A stretch of DNA of 64,000 bases from Rhodocyclaceae bacterium (GCA_016704145.1 JADJAS010000007.1:620001-684000), one strand, 5' to 3'; shown: positions 8,563 to 17,863, numbered from the stretch's first letter. The notes: a model not told the origin generated them from the sequence alone. Program-made: numbers and translations.

Positions 8563-9661
8563 CTTCACGCTGGCCTCGCTGGCCCGCCGCAAGACCCGCA
8601 ACCTCGGCTTGGTGGCGGTGTTCGCGCTGCTGGTGTTCGTGCTCGCCTCGGTCATGCTGTTCACCCACGCGCTGCGCCACGAGGCGAAGGCGGTGCTGCG
8701 GGACTCGCCCGAGATCATCCTCCAGCGCCTAGTCGCCGGCCGCCACGACCTGATTCCGCCCGGCTATCTCGACACCATCGGCCGCATCCGGGGCGTGCAG
8801 AGCAAGCAGGGCCGGCTGTGGGGCTATTACTACGACGCGGTGGTCAAGGCCAACTACACGTTCATGGTGCCGCCGGAGGGCGGCATCGAGCCGGGCACTA
8901 TCGTCGTCGGCCCGGCCCTGGAGCGCGAGCGCGGCATCGCCGAAAACAACGGCATCTCCTTCCGCTCCTACAATGGCCAGCTGTTCGCCTTCACCGTCGC
9001 CAGGGTGCTGCCGCGGGCATCGGAACTGGTCAGCGCCGACCTGGTGCTGATGAACGAGGCGGACTTCCGCGCCTTTTTCAAGTACCCGGCCGACCACTAC
9101 ACGGACATCGCGCTCTCGGTGGCCAATCCGCTGGAAGTGCGCAACGTCGCCAACAAGCTGGCCAACGCCCTGCCCGACTCGCGGCCGATCCTGCGCGACG
9201 AGGTTCAGCGCACCTATGCTTCCATGTTCGACTGGCGCGAGGGACTGATGCTGGCGCTGCTCTCCGCCGCCATTCTCGCCTTCGCCATCCTCGCCTGGGA
9301 AAAGGCGTCCGGGCTTTCCGCCGAAGAGAAGCGCGAGATCGGCATTCTCAAGGCGGTCGGCTGGGAAACCGGCGACGTCATCAAGATGAAGCTCTGGGAA
9401 GGCGGGCTGGTGTCGCTCACGGCCTTCCTGCTCGGCTATGTCGCCGCCTACGTGCAGGTCTTCCACTGCCACGCGCCGCTGTTCGAGCCGGTGCTGCGCG
9501 GCTGGTCGGTGATCTATCCGCGCTTCGAACTGGCGCCGGTCATCGACGGCCTGCAAGTGGCAACGCTGTTCTTCTTCACGGTGTTTCCCTACATGGCGGC
9601 GATCCTCGTCCCCATCTGGCGCGCCGCCGTGACCGACCCCGACGCGGTCATGAGAGCCTGA
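8525..9661 (+). CDS. ABC transporter permease, FtsX/MacB family
   Basis: 378 residues with the MacB/LolC-type plan: one helix near the N-terminus (about 28-48), a large periplasmic domain, and three C-terminal helices. The stretch GLSAEEKREIGILKAVGWETGDVIKMKLWE is the cytoplasmic coupling loop typical of FtsX-domain permeases. Such systems usually move lipids, lipoproteins or signals rather than small solutes. The ATPase gene follows one base after its stop. The substrate is unknown. Confidence 0.8.
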   Translation: MKTWLERQRHLIDFTLASLARRKTRNLGLVAVFALLVFVLASVMLFTHALRHEAKAVLRDSPEIILQRLVAGRHDLIPPGYLDTIGRIRGVQSKQGRLWGYYYDAVVKANYTFMVPPEGGIEPGTIVVGPALERERGIAENNGISFRSYNGQLFAFTVARVLPRASELVSADLVLMNEADFRAFFKYPADHYTDIALSVANPLEVRNVANKLANALPDSRPILRDEVQRTYASMFDWREGLMLALLSAAILAFAILAWEKASGLSAEEKREIGILKAVGWETGDVIKMKLWEGGLVSLTAFLLGYVAAYVQVFHCHAPLFEPVLRGWSVIYPRFELAPVIDGLQVATLFFFTVFPYMAAILVPIWRAAVTDPDAVMRA

Positions 9662-9662
9662 G

Positions 9663-10337
9663 ATGATCGAGCTGCGCGATGTCCGCAAGGTGTTCAATGA
9701 GGGCCAGCACAACGAGTACGCGGCGCTGTCCGGCATCACGCTGACCATCGAACCGCACCGGGTCACGGCGCTGCGCGGCCCCAGCGGCTCGGGCAAGACC
9801 ACGCTGCTGACGCTGATCGGCTGCCTGGCGCGGCCCACCAGCGGTCGCGTCAGCCTGCACGGCCGCGACATCTCGGGACTGCCGGAGCGCTTTCTCACCG
9901 AGATCCGGCGCAAGACGTTCGGCTTCGTCTTCCAGCAGTTCAACCTGATCAAGGGCATGAGCGCACTGGAGAACATCATGCTGCCGGCCTATCCGACCGG
10001 CCGGCCGCACAAGGAGCTGAAGTTGCGGGCCGCCAGCCTGCTGGAGCGGCTGCGCCTGTCGCATCGCGGCGGCGCGAAGGTGGAATGGCTGTCCGGCGGC
10101 GAGCAGCAGCGGGTCGCCATCGCCCGTGCGCTGATCAACGACCCCGAGGTGCTGATCGCCGATGAGCCGACCGCCAATCTCGACACGGCGCTGGCCAGGG
10201 AATTCCTGGCGCTGCTGGAGAGCTTCGGCCAGGAGGGGCGCGCGGTCATCCTGACCAGCCACGATCCGCTGGTCGTCGAATCGGCGGCCGTGCATCGCGT
10301 CGTCGACATGCGCGATGGAATGGTGGTGACTCGGTGA
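9663..10337 (+). CDS. ABC transporter ATP-binding protein, LolD/MacB type
   Basis: 224 residues with Walker A GPSGSGKTT (about residues 39-47), the Q-loop FVFQQFNL, the signature LSGGEQQRVAIARAL, Walker B VLIADEPTANLD and the H-loop TSHD. It is the length and style of LolD/MacB/FtsE-type ATPases that pair with FtsX permeases. It follows the permease and overlaps the next gene by 4 bases, giving a three- or four-gene exporter operon. Confidence 0.88.
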   Translation: MIELRDVRKVFNEGQHNEYAALSGITLTIEPHRVTALRGPSGSGKTTLLTLIGCLARPTSGRVSLHGRDISGLPERFLTEIRRKTFGFVFQQFNLIKGMSALENIMLPAYPTGRPHKELKLRAASLLERLRLSHRGGAKVEWLSGGEQQRVAIARALINDPEVLIADEPTANLDTALAREFLALLESFGQEGRAVILTSHDPLVVESAAVHRVVDMRDGMVVTR

Positions 10338-11332
10338 TTTTTCAGCCGGCCATCATTGCGCTCCTCCTCGCCTCGCTCGTATCGGTGGCCATGCTGCTCG
10401 CCGCCGCGCCCTTCGCCGTGCAGGTCATCCGCCACTGGGACATCGGCAGCGGCTCGGAACGCCAGCTGCGCCTGGAGCGACGCACCTACCTGTTTTCGAC
10501 GCTGACCATGTTCGTCATGGCCACGCAGCTCGCCGCCCTGCTGCTGTTCGTCTTCAACGCCGACAAGATGTCGGAAATATTCGTCGGCGCCATGTGCGCG
10601 GTCGGCACGCTCAACGTCAATCCCTTCGGCTTTCCGGCGCTGGTCGCGCAAATGACGGTGTTCTTCCTCGCCGCCGCCTGGCTGGCGATCAACCACGTCG
10701 ACACGCGCGCGCCAGACTACCCGCTGGTGCGCATCAAGTACGCCGCGCTGCTGGCGCTGCTGCCGGCCGTCGCCCTCGTGCTCGGACTGCAACTGGCATA
10801 CTTCCTCAACCTCAAGGCCAACGTCATCACCTCCTGCTGCGGCAGCCTGTTCTCCGAGGCAAGCAAGGGCGTCGCGGGCGACCTGGCCGCCCTGCCCCCG
10901 GTGCCGGCGATGGCCATCTTCTACATCGGCATGGGCACCGCCATCGCCATCGCCGCATGGCACGGGCTCCGGCGGAACGCGGGCTATCTCGTCGCGCTCG
11001 CCAGCAGCGCCGCCTTCGTCATCGCCATCGCCGGCATCCTGGCCTTCGTCTCGCTCTACCTCTACGAGCACCCGCACCATCACTGCCCGTTCTGCATCCT
11101 CAAGCCGGAATACGGCCACCAGGGTTACCTGCTCTACGTGCCGCTGTTCGTCGCCACCGCCGCCGGCATCGGTGCCGGCGCCATCCAGCCCTTTCGCGGC
11201 GTCGCCAGCCTGCGCGACATCGTGCCGAATGTCTCGGCGCGGTTGGCGACGGTCGCCGCGATCGGCTTCGCTATCGTCACGGCCGTCGCGTCGACCATGG
11301 TGGCGCGGTCGAACCTGATCTTGATCGAGTAA
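10334..11332 (+). CDS. Uncharacterised polytopic membrane protein with Cys/His-rich motifs
   Basis: 332 residues from a GTG start that overlaps the ATPase stop. Around eight membrane helices are visible. Two potential metal or thiol sites stand out: TSCCGS (Cys168-Cys169) and a loop HPHHHCPFCILKP with His 246/248/249/250 and a CxxC at 251/254. I do not recognise a named family. Its place at the end of the ABC operon, facing tonB and the metal receptors, suggests a metal- or redox-linked partner of the exporter. That role is inference. Confidence 0.6.
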   Translation: MIFQPAIIALLLASLVSVAMLLAAAPFAVQVIRHWDIGSGSERQLRLERRTYLFSTLTMFVMATQLAALLLFVFNADKMSEIFVGAMCAVGTLNVNPFGFPALVAQMTVFFLAAAWLAINHVDTRAPDYPLVRIKYAALLALLPAVALVLGLQLAYFLNLKANVITSCCGSLFSEASKGVAGDLAALPPVPAMAIFYIGMGTAIAIAAWHGLRRNAGYLVALASSAAFVIAIAGILAFVSLYLYEHPHHHCPFCILKPEYGHQGYLLYVPLFVATAAGIGAGAIQPFRGVASLRDIVPNVSARLATVAAIGFAIVTAVASTMVARSNLILIE

Positions 11333-11390
11333 GCGGCGCCGACCTGATCAAGCTTGGTCGCGAGGCAACCGTGACCGCAGCCGCGCCGGC

Positions 11391-14180
11391 TCAACCCGCG
11401 TGGCGGCCGATGATGTCCTGAATCTGCGCCGCTTCGAAGGCTACGTCCCAGCACCAGACGCCGAAACCGCCCTTGGCGTTGACGGCCTGCACCCACGCGT
11501 CCAATGCTGCGCGCTTGGCCCGGTTCTGTTCGCTGTCCTCGCCCTTGATCTCCAGCACCAGGGTCCTGCCGCCGACCAGCCGCACGAGAAAGTCGGGCAC
11601 GAAGCGACGCCGTACGCCGTTCCAGAGGTAGTAGATGTCGAAGCCGAGATGGTCGTTCTTGGCGTAGGCGAGCACGCGGTCGCTCATTTCGAACAAATTG
11701 GCGGCATAGCCTTCCCAACTGCTGTCGCCGACCACATGGCTGATTTGCGACTTCGCGGTTTTCAGGTTCGGCTTCGTCGTATACCAGGTCGGCATCGCGC
11801 GCGTCGAGCCGATGGGATTCTCGCCGTCGAACACCGGCTCCAGCCGCTCGCGGTTCTGCTCGCCGACGTGGCGCAGCAGGTGCTGGACGATCAAGTCCAT
11901 ATTCAGCGCAATGAGTATTCGGCGGCGCAGCGGGTCCTGGTGAAAGAGCGACGGCACCTCGATCCGGTCCGAATCGAGGAAGCGTTCGACGAGGCGGATT
12001 AACTGGTACACCAGCCATTCGCGGTTGCCCTTGAAGCCGTGGCGCGTCGCGTCGAAGGTCTTGGCCGCGGCCTTGAAGACCAGCCGCTGCTGGCGGAATT
12101 CCTCGGGCAGCAGTTCGAGGTCGATGCGCACGGTCTTGCCGAGATCGGTGGCGCCACCGAGCGCCGGCGCGATTTCCGCCACCACCGGCGTCGTTGCCGG
12201 ATCGAGTTTCAGAGGCGCCACCGCATCCCAGTCGACCACCAGCGTCGGCCGCAACACGGTGTCGACACGCAGCACGTTGGGCCAGCGAATCTCGCAGGCA
12301 TTGCGCTCCGGCAGCGCCTCGATCTGCGTGCTCGGCTTCGGCGGCGGCGGCGCCTCGCCGCCCGCGCCGACATCCTGGAACACGGACAAGGGCACACCGA
12401 AAACGTTGACGTACTCGGGTTTGAAGAAACCGTTCTCGTCGAGATCGTGATTGACGCGGCGCAGGCCGCGGCCGATCACCTGCTCGCAAAGCAATTGCGA
12501 CGTGAAGGCGCGCAGGCCCATGATGTGGGTGACGTTCTTGGCGTCCCAGCCCTCGGAGAGCATGGCCACCGACACCACGCCTTGCAGGTCCTGGCCGATG
12601 GTGCCGGCCTTGCCGACGTTGTCCACCATCTCGCGCAGCAATTCCTCCTTGGTCAGCCCCGCCACGCGCGCCTTGCGCTCGCTCGGGATCGCCGCCGCGT
12701 CGACGATGGCGCGCAACTTCGCCTCATAGTCCTTGTCGGTGCCGGCCGTCTCGCCAACCTCGGCCTTGTCGAGCACCTTGGAGTCCACGCGCAGCGTGCG
12801 CTCCGGCGCGCGCAGTTCCGGCCAGTGGGCATGGCCCTGGGTCAGGTAATGCTCGACGCGCGCCGCGGTTTCCGTGCGGTTGCATACGGTCAGCATCACC
12901 GGCGGCGACGGATGGCCCAGCGCTCGCCAGTCGGCCGCCGCGGCCCGCCAGTCGGCGCCGAGCAGCGTGTAGGCGTCCTGCACCAGCTTGGGCAGCGGTT
13001 CAAACGCCTCCGCCTTGCGGTTGAGGTCGTCGGCGACCTCGGCATCGCGGTAGATGTGGTAGAGCTTGGGCCGCAGCGTTTTCGCGTCGGGCAGCGCATC
13101 GTCGCGCACCACCACGCGCGGCGTCTTCACCAGTCCGGCCTCGATGGCGTCGTTGAGGCCGAAGTCAGAAACGATCCAGGTGAACAGGCCCGCCTCGGTG
13201 CTGGCCTTGCCGGTCGGCGCGAACGGCGTTGCCGAGAGGTCGAAGGCGCGGGCGATGCGCCGTGTCCTGTGGATACGGTCCAGTCCCTCGATCCAGCGCG
13301 TCGCCTCGTCGAGATCGATGCCGGCGTCCAGCGCCTCCTTGCGGCTGATCTTGGCCTCGGCCGGCACACGGTAGGCGTGGTGCGCCTCGTCGTTGATGAC
13401 GACGATGTCGCGGCACGTCGCCAGCTTGCCGAGCACGCGGCGCGCGAAGGCCTCGTCCGACTCGCGGCCCTTCTTCACCACCGAACGTTCGGGCACCGAC
13501 AGCGGCATCAGCGCATGCCAGTTGTCGATCAGGATTTCGGCGCGGTTGAGCTGCTGGCGCATCGCCTCCGATGGGCAAAGCGCGAACTGGTCGTAGGCGT
13601 TGTCCGGCTCGCCGGGGTAAAGCACGCGCAGCCGCTCCTTGACCGTCAGGCCGGGCGCGACCACGAAGACGACGCGCGCGAAATCCTTGCCGCGCTTCGG
13701 GTAGGCCAGCGCGTTCAGCACCTGCCAGGCGACGATCATCGCCATCACCACGGTCTTGCCGGTGCCCGTGGCCATCTTGCAGCACAGCCGCTGCCACGCG
13801 CCGCCGTCGCCCTGGACGAACACGCCCTGGCGGAATTCGGGCGAGGCTTCCAGCCACCAGGTCAGCGTCTCGATGGCTTCCAGCTGGCAGAAGTAGAACG
13901 GATGCTGGCGGGCGGAACGGTCGTGCCAGTGCTGGAGCAGCCGCCGCGTGACGGCCGTGGCGCCGGCGTAGTCGGCCGCACGCCAGGCTTCGACCCGGCC
14001 GCGGATTTCGTTCACCTGGTCGAGCGTCTCCGTGCGCCGGGTGTTGTTGCGCACGTCGAAGATTTCGTAGCCCGCCGGCCGGCGCGATTCGGCGAGCGCA
14101 AGCCGCCCGTCCTTGCCCTCCTGCCAGTGGCGGGTGGGGGCGGCATAGGGGGAGTTGAGGATCAGGGAAGTGGGCGACAT
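11391..14180 (-). CDS. res: Type III restriction endonuclease, Res subunit
   Basis: 929 residues. It has a superfamily 2 helicase core with Walker A MATGTGKT (136-143), the DEAH box INDEAHHAY (about 262-270), motif III SATPF, and the motif VI region QVIGRGLRR. Near the C-terminus a PD-(D/E)xK nuclease site appears as FVPDFLVR...LVLEIKGED. This matches Res of ATP-dependent type III systems, which cut after collision of translocating complexes at unmethylated sites. The start ATG overlaps the toxin stop codon (ATGA), so translation is coupled to the toxin-antitoxin pair. Confidence 0.88.
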   Translation of the reverse strand: MSPTSLILNSPYAAPTRHWQEGKDGRLALAESRRPAGYEIFDVRNNTRRTETLDQVNEIRGRVEAWRAADYAGATAVTRRLLQHWHDRSARQHPFYFCQLEAIETLTWWLEASPEFRQGVFVQGDGGAWQRLCCKMATGTGKTVVMAMIVAWQVLNALAYPKRGKDFARVVFVVAPGLTVKERLRVLYPGEPDNAYDQFALCPSEAMRQQLNRAEILIDNWHALMPLSVPERSVVKKGRESDEAFARRVLGKLATCRDIVVINDEAHHAYRVPAEAKISRKEALDAGIDLDEATRWIEGLDRIHRTRRIARAFDLSATPFAPTGKASTEAGLFTWIVSDFGLNDAIEAGLVKTPRVVVRDDALPDAKTLRPKLYHIYRDAEVADDLNRKAEAFEPLPKLVQDAYTLLGADWRAAAADWRALGHPSPPVMLTVCNRTETAARVEHYLTQGHAHWPELRAPERTLRVDSKVLDKAEVGETAGTDKDYEAKLRAIVDAAAIPSERKARVAGLTKEELLREMVDNVGKAGTIGQDLQGVVSVAMLSEGWDAKNVTHIMGLRAFTSQLLCEQVIGRGLRRVNHDLDENGFFKPEYVNVFGVPLSVFQDVGAGGEAPPPPKPSTQIEALPERNACEIRWPNVLRVDTVLRPTLVVDWDAVAPLKLDPATTPVVAEIAPALGGATDLGKTVRIDLELLPEEFRQQRLVFKAAAKTFDATRHGFKGNREWLVYQLIRLVERFLDSDRIEVPSLFHQDPLRRRILIALNMDLIVQHLLRHVGEQNRERLEPVFDGENPIGSTRAMPTWYTTKPNLKTAKSQISHVVGDSSWEGYAANLFEMSDRVLAYAKNDHLGFDIYYLWNGVRRRFVPDFLVRLVGGRTLVLEIKGEDSEQNRAKRAALDAWVQAVNAKGGFGVWCWDVAFEAAQIQDIIGRHAG

Positions 14181-14485
14181 CAGCGCGCCTTCTTCAGGCG
14201 ATCCATCCAGTAGGCTGCTTGCCGCCTTTGATGCGCCATGGCGATGACGACGATCTCGCCGGGCTCGGCCGCATAGACCACCATGTAGGGAAAGCCGTGC
14301 ACACGAAAGAGTCTGACGCCCAACCGACCGGCTGGCGTGCCGACCTGTGGATGTCGCGTCAGCAACCGATCAACGATTGCCACCTCCTCGTCGAAGCGCT
14401 GCGCGGAAACCGGGCTGCGCTGGTGATACCAGGACAGCGCTTCGGCAAGTTCCGCCTCAGCCGGCGGCAGGTAGCGGACCTTCAC
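14180..14485 (-). CDS. RelE/ParE-family toxin
   Basis: 101 residues starting MKVRYLPPAEAELAEALSWY, the usual N-terminus of ParE/RelE-fold proteins. The core GVRLFRVHGFPYMVVYAAEPGEIVVIAMAHQRR is the conserved beta-sheet with arginines. ParE-type toxins poison gyrase and RelE-type toxins cut mRNA on ribosomes; the sequence alone does not decide which. It overlaps the antitoxin by 4 bases upstream and res by 3 bases downstream. This pair is embedded in a restriction-modification operon. Confidence 0.85.
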   Translation of the reverse strand: MKVRYLPPAEAELAEALSWYHQRSPVSAQRFDEEVAIVDRLLTRHPQVGTPAGRLGVRLFRVHGFPYMVVYAAEPGEIVVIAMAHQRRQAAYWMDRLKKAR

Positions 14486-14715
14486 TTGAACCCGTACTTC
14501 TCGCGCAGACGCGCATGGACTTCCTCTGCATCAACGGCCTGCATCTCACCCCGTCGATATGCTTCCAGCCGGCTTTCCGCCTCGGCCACCCAAGCCGCCT
14601 CCCATTCCGCATAGGGAATCGCCGTCTCGGCATAGAGCAGATCGGCAAGTTCGATACGTTCGTCTTCGGAGAGCTTCCGCGCCTGCTCGAACAGTTCCTT
14701 GACCTGTGTATTCAT
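14482..14715 (-). CDS. Antitoxin of the addiction-module (putative ParD-like/DUF2281-like) type
   Basis: 77 residues beginning MNTQVKELFEQARKLSEDERIELADLLY, typical of the small 'addiction module component' antitoxins that pair with RelE/ParE toxins. The C-terminal half (EAESRLEAYRRGEMQAVDAEEVHARLREKYG) would wrap the toxin. The start lies 2 bases past the mod stop codon. Antitoxin precedes toxin as expected. Confidence 0.82.
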   Translation of the reverse strand: MNTQVKELFEQARKLSEDERIELADLLYAETAIPYAEWEAAWVAEAESRLEAYRRGEMQAVDAEEVHARLREKYGFK

Positions 14716-14717
14716 GT

Positions 14718-17700
14718 TCACTCCTCCAGATTCACGATCTTCAACGACTCGATGCCGCGGTCGTCCACGATCTTCACCGCCACCTTGCGATTCTCGCCCG
14801 CCGCGAAGGGCAGCGAGACGGTGCCGTGGAAGGCGTCCAGCTGCGTCTCGTCGAGTTCGGCGCGGATGTCGCGCTTGAGTTTCTCCCAGCCCTCGCCCTT
14901 GCCGGCCAGCGGGAAGAACACCTGGCGCGGGAACAGCGAGCGTTCGTCGTAGTCGGTGTCGAGCGACCACAGGGCGATGCGGCCCTTGCCGCCCGAGACC
15001 AGTTCGCCCTTGGCGGTGTCGAAGTAGTCGAAGCCGTGCACCTCGACTTCATGGCGGCCGTCCTGGCGCTTTCTCACTTCCACGTCCGGCTGGCCCATCA
15101 GCCAGAAGCTCTGGTTGCTCGACCGCGCCTTCTTCAGGTCCTCGGTCAGGAGGTCGGTGTTCATCTGCGCCTTGAGCGCGACGATGCCGCGCAACTGGTC
15201 GATGTCCTTGGCCGCTTCCGGGTCGAAGGCGAAGGCGCAGAAGACGATCATCTTCGGCAACGGGAACAGCGTCTCGGCCTCGGCCAGCGCCAGCGCCACG
15301 GCGCGCTGCTCCAGCGCCGCGTGCTCGGGGCCGAAGCTGACGACGACGCGCTGGCCATCGTCGATGTGGCCGGTGCAATGCAGGTACTTGGTGCCGGGCA
15401 GGGTTTCCAGTTCGGCGAACTTCAATATCTGGCCGCCCTTGCCGCGGATGCCGGTCTTCAGCAGTTCGTCGCGCCACTGGTGCTGGCGCGCCGATTCGCC
15501 CGAGCGGGCGATGCTCATGTCGGCCTCGATCTCCGCGCCGGCGGCGTCCCGCGACGGCTGACTTTCGTCGAGCGCGGCGACGGTCGGGAAGGGCACGGCC
15601 TCCACCGAGAACGGCCCGGTCACGCGCAGCTTGGTCTTCGACTTTTCCGGCTGGTCGTAGAGCGTTTCCTGGTCGGCGTGGTCGGCAATCGAGCGGTCCA
15701 TCGCCTTCTGCATCGCCTGCCGCGCCGCGTGGAAAGCCTCGAAAGCCACCTTGGCCGAGTTTGCCAAATGAGCCGGCCAGTCGGCCGGCAGGTCAAAGGG
15801 CACTTCCCATTCCTTCAATGCGTTCCTGGTCGCCTTGTTCAGTTCGGCCAGAGCCACGTCGACGGCCGGATGCAGGCGTTCGTAAATCGCGTCGATCTCC
15901 GGGTTGTTGGCGATGGATTTCAGCGTGACGTGCGGCACGGTCTTCCAGATGAAGCCGCCGCGCAGGCCCTCGTGCGGGTAGCGCAGCTCGTAGTAGTCGA
16001 AGCTCGCCGTCATCAGCCGCTGCTTGGCCAGCGTCATCGCCACCCGCGACGTATCGCAAGTAATCCACCGCCGGCCCCACTTCTCCGCCACATAGGCCGT
16101 CGTCCCCGAACCGCAGGTCGGATCGAGCACCAGGTCGCCGGGATCGGTGGTCATCAGGAGGCAGCGTTCGATCACACGCTCCGCCGTCTGAACGACGTAC
16201 ATCAATTCCTTCCCGATCTGCATTGATTCCCACCGGTCATCAACTGGAGTCACGGGGAAATCGTCAAGGTAACGTTTGTAGCGAACGGTCAAGTTCGCAT
16301 CTTCGATCCGACCCGCCATCGCAACACGCTGCAAGCCAGCAACCGACGTTTTCCAATGCGACGTAGCCTTCGGCTCAAACTTGCGCAATCTGAACTCGAA
16401 TACTTGGTCTGTTGCGGACTTACCGTCTGAAATCAGGCTGGTATACCGGTAGGCCTTGCCTACCGGTATACCAGCCTGACCGAAAAGTTCATCCCTCGTG
16501 AGCCGTCGAAATGAACCGTCAGGGGACTCGATGAAGTCATAACGGGTAAATGATTTATCGCCCTGGCTGCGCGGCAAATACAGTTGCCGGTACTTAACAG
16601 TTGGCTTTGCCTTGGCATACCAGATCAGGAAATCAACCGTCGCGCCAAGCAACGTGCCTTCTTGGCTTCCGGTCTTCTGTACCTGAATCGTCGAACAGTA
16701 ATTTTCAGCCCCAAACACCTCATCCATGATCTCCCGCACATGGTGCAGGTTCTCGTCCGAAATCTGCACGAACACGCTGCCGGTTTCAGACAGCAACTCC
16801 TTCGCCAGCAGCAGCCGGTCGCGCAGGTAGGTCAGGTAGGAGTGGATACCGAGTTCCCAGGTGTCGCGGAAGGCCTTGATCATCTCCGGCTCTTGCGTGA
16901 GGTCTTCGTCCTTGCGGTCCTTGACGTCGCGCTTGTTCACGAAGGGCTGGAAGTTGGAGCCGTATTTGATGCCATAGGGCGGGTCGATGTAAATCATCTG
17001 CACCCGGCCGGCCATGCTTTCCTTCTGCAACAGCGAGTTCATCACCAGCAGCGAATCGCCGGCCACCAGGCGGTTGCTCCAGCCCTTGTCGTGCTTGTAG
17101 AAGTCGATGGCGTCCCGCAGCGGCAGGTTCTCGAAAGGCGCGTTAAACAGGCCCAACTGCGAGGCCGGCTGCAGGGCTTTCGCCTTGCCTTCCTTGCCCT
17201 TGGCCTGATCCTTCCTCACGGCGGCGAGGATGCTCATCGGGTCGATGCGCTCATGCACGTGCAGGCTGACGGTGTCGACCTCGAAGCTGAGGCGCTCGGC
17301 CTTGCCCGTCCAGGAGAGCGTCGGGTCGAGATGCGGGTCGTGCCGCCATGCGGTCTTGCCGTCGTCGGGATCGGTGGCCGGCGTGACCATGCCGACTTCG
17401 GGATTGTTCTTGCGCCTGTCCGGATGGCGGTAGCTGAGGATCTGCGCTTCCTCGCCGGCCGGCGCCCGGGGAGCCGAGGTAGCCGCCGCCTTGGCCTTCG
17501 GCGCGACGGGCTTCGCCTGCGGGGCCGGCGCTTCCTGCGCGGCCAAATCGAAACCCGCGCCGCCCAGTTCTTCCGCCAGCAGCCGGCGCACGGAGCCACC
17601 CCGGCCCTTGCCCCTGACCAGCGCGCCGACGGTGACGAGGCCGGCCTTCAACTCCTCGAACTGCGCCTCGGTCGCCTTCAGCCCGGCCGCGCCGGCGGCG

Positions 17701-17798
17701 GCGAAGAACTGCTCGCGCAGCGCGGCGTTGCCGACCGGGCTGCCGTCCTCGGGCACCTTGTTGAGCAGCAGTTCGGCCAGGCGGCGGTTGGTTTCCAT
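14718..17798 (-). CDS. mod: Type III DNA methyltransferase, Mod subunit (beta class)
   Basis: 1026 residues from ATG at 17798, preferred because GAGG lies 7 bases before it. The N-terminal 200 residues include an Ala/Pro-rich linker. Motif IV DPPYGIKYG (272-280) comes before the SAM-binding motif DPTCGSGTT (559-567), the beta-class order of type III Mod enzymes. The stretch in between (about 360-530) is the target-recognition region. It is clearly less GC-rich than the rest and carries a perfect 21-bp inverted repeat. Mod gives specificity to Res and protects host sites. It is longer than many Mod proteins, with an extra C-terminal part from about residue 620. Confidence 0.88.
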   Translation of the reverse strand: METNRRLAELLLNKVPEDGSPVGNAALREQFFAAAGAAGLKATEAQFEELKAGLVTVGALVRGKGRGGSVRRLLAEELGGAGFDLAAQEAPAPQAKPVAPKAKAAATSAPRAPAGEEAQILSYRHPDRRKNNPEVGMVTPATDPDDGKTAWRHDPHLDPTLSWTGKAERLSFEVDTVSLHVHERIDPMSILAAVRKDQAKGKEGKAKALQPASQLGLFNAPFENLPLRDAIDFYKHDKGWSNRLVAGDSLLVMNSLLQKESMAGRVQMIYIDPPYGIKYGSNFQPFVNKRDVKDRKDEDLTQEPEMIKAFRDTWELGIHSYLTYLRDRLLLAKELLSETGSVFVQISDENLHHVREIMDEVFGAENYCSTIQVQKTGSQEGTLLGATVDFLIWYAKAKPTVKYRQLYLPRSQGDKSFTRYDFIESPDGSFRRLTRDELFGQAGIPVGKAYRYTSLISDGKSATDQVFEFRLRKFEPKATSHWKTSVAGLQRVAMAGRIEDANLTVRYKRYLDDFPVTPVDDRWESMQIGKELMYVVQTAERVIERCLLMTTDPGDLVLDPTCGSGTTAYVAEKWGRRWITCDTSRVAMTLAKQRLMTASFDYYELRYPHEGLRGGFIWKTVPHVTLKSIANNPEIDAIYERLHPAVDVALAELNKATRNALKEWEVPFDLPADWPAHLANSAKVAFEAFHAARQAMQKAMDRSIADHADQETLYDQPEKSKTKLRVTGPFSVEAVPFPTVAALDESQPSRDAAGAEIEADMSIARSGESARQHQWRDELLKTGIRGKGGQILKFAELETLPGTKYLHCTGHIDDGQRVVVSFGPEHAALEQRAVALALAEAETLFPLPKMIVFCAFAFDPEAAKDIDQLRGIVALKAQMNTDLLTEDLKKARSSNQSFWLMGQPDVEVRKRQDGRHEVEVHGFDYFDTAKGELVSGGKGRIALWSLDTDYDERSLFPRQVFFPLAGKGEGWEKLKRDIRAELDETQLDAFHGTVSLPFAAGENRKVAVKIVDDRGIESLKIVNLEE
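16434..16478. repeat. Perfect 21-bp inverted repeat with 3-base loop inside mod
   Basis: The left arm is 16434-16454, the loop CTT 16455-16457 and the right arm 16458-16478, with no mismatch. It codes in frame for Mod residues 441-455 (QAGIPVGKAYRYTSL). An uninterrupted 21-bp stem inside an open reading frame is very unlikely by chance. It lies in the target-recognition region. Confidence 0.95.
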
Positions 17799-17863
17799 GA
17801 AAGGGCCTCGGTACGGTGTGGGCATGCCAGGCGGATTCTACTTCCGCGCCGCCGCCGCGCCGC

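Noticed and set aside
12039..14213. Long rightward open frame (724 codons) opposite res
   Set aside because: Antisense shadow of the helicase/nuclease gene, which has all its motifs; the shadow has no recognisable domain.
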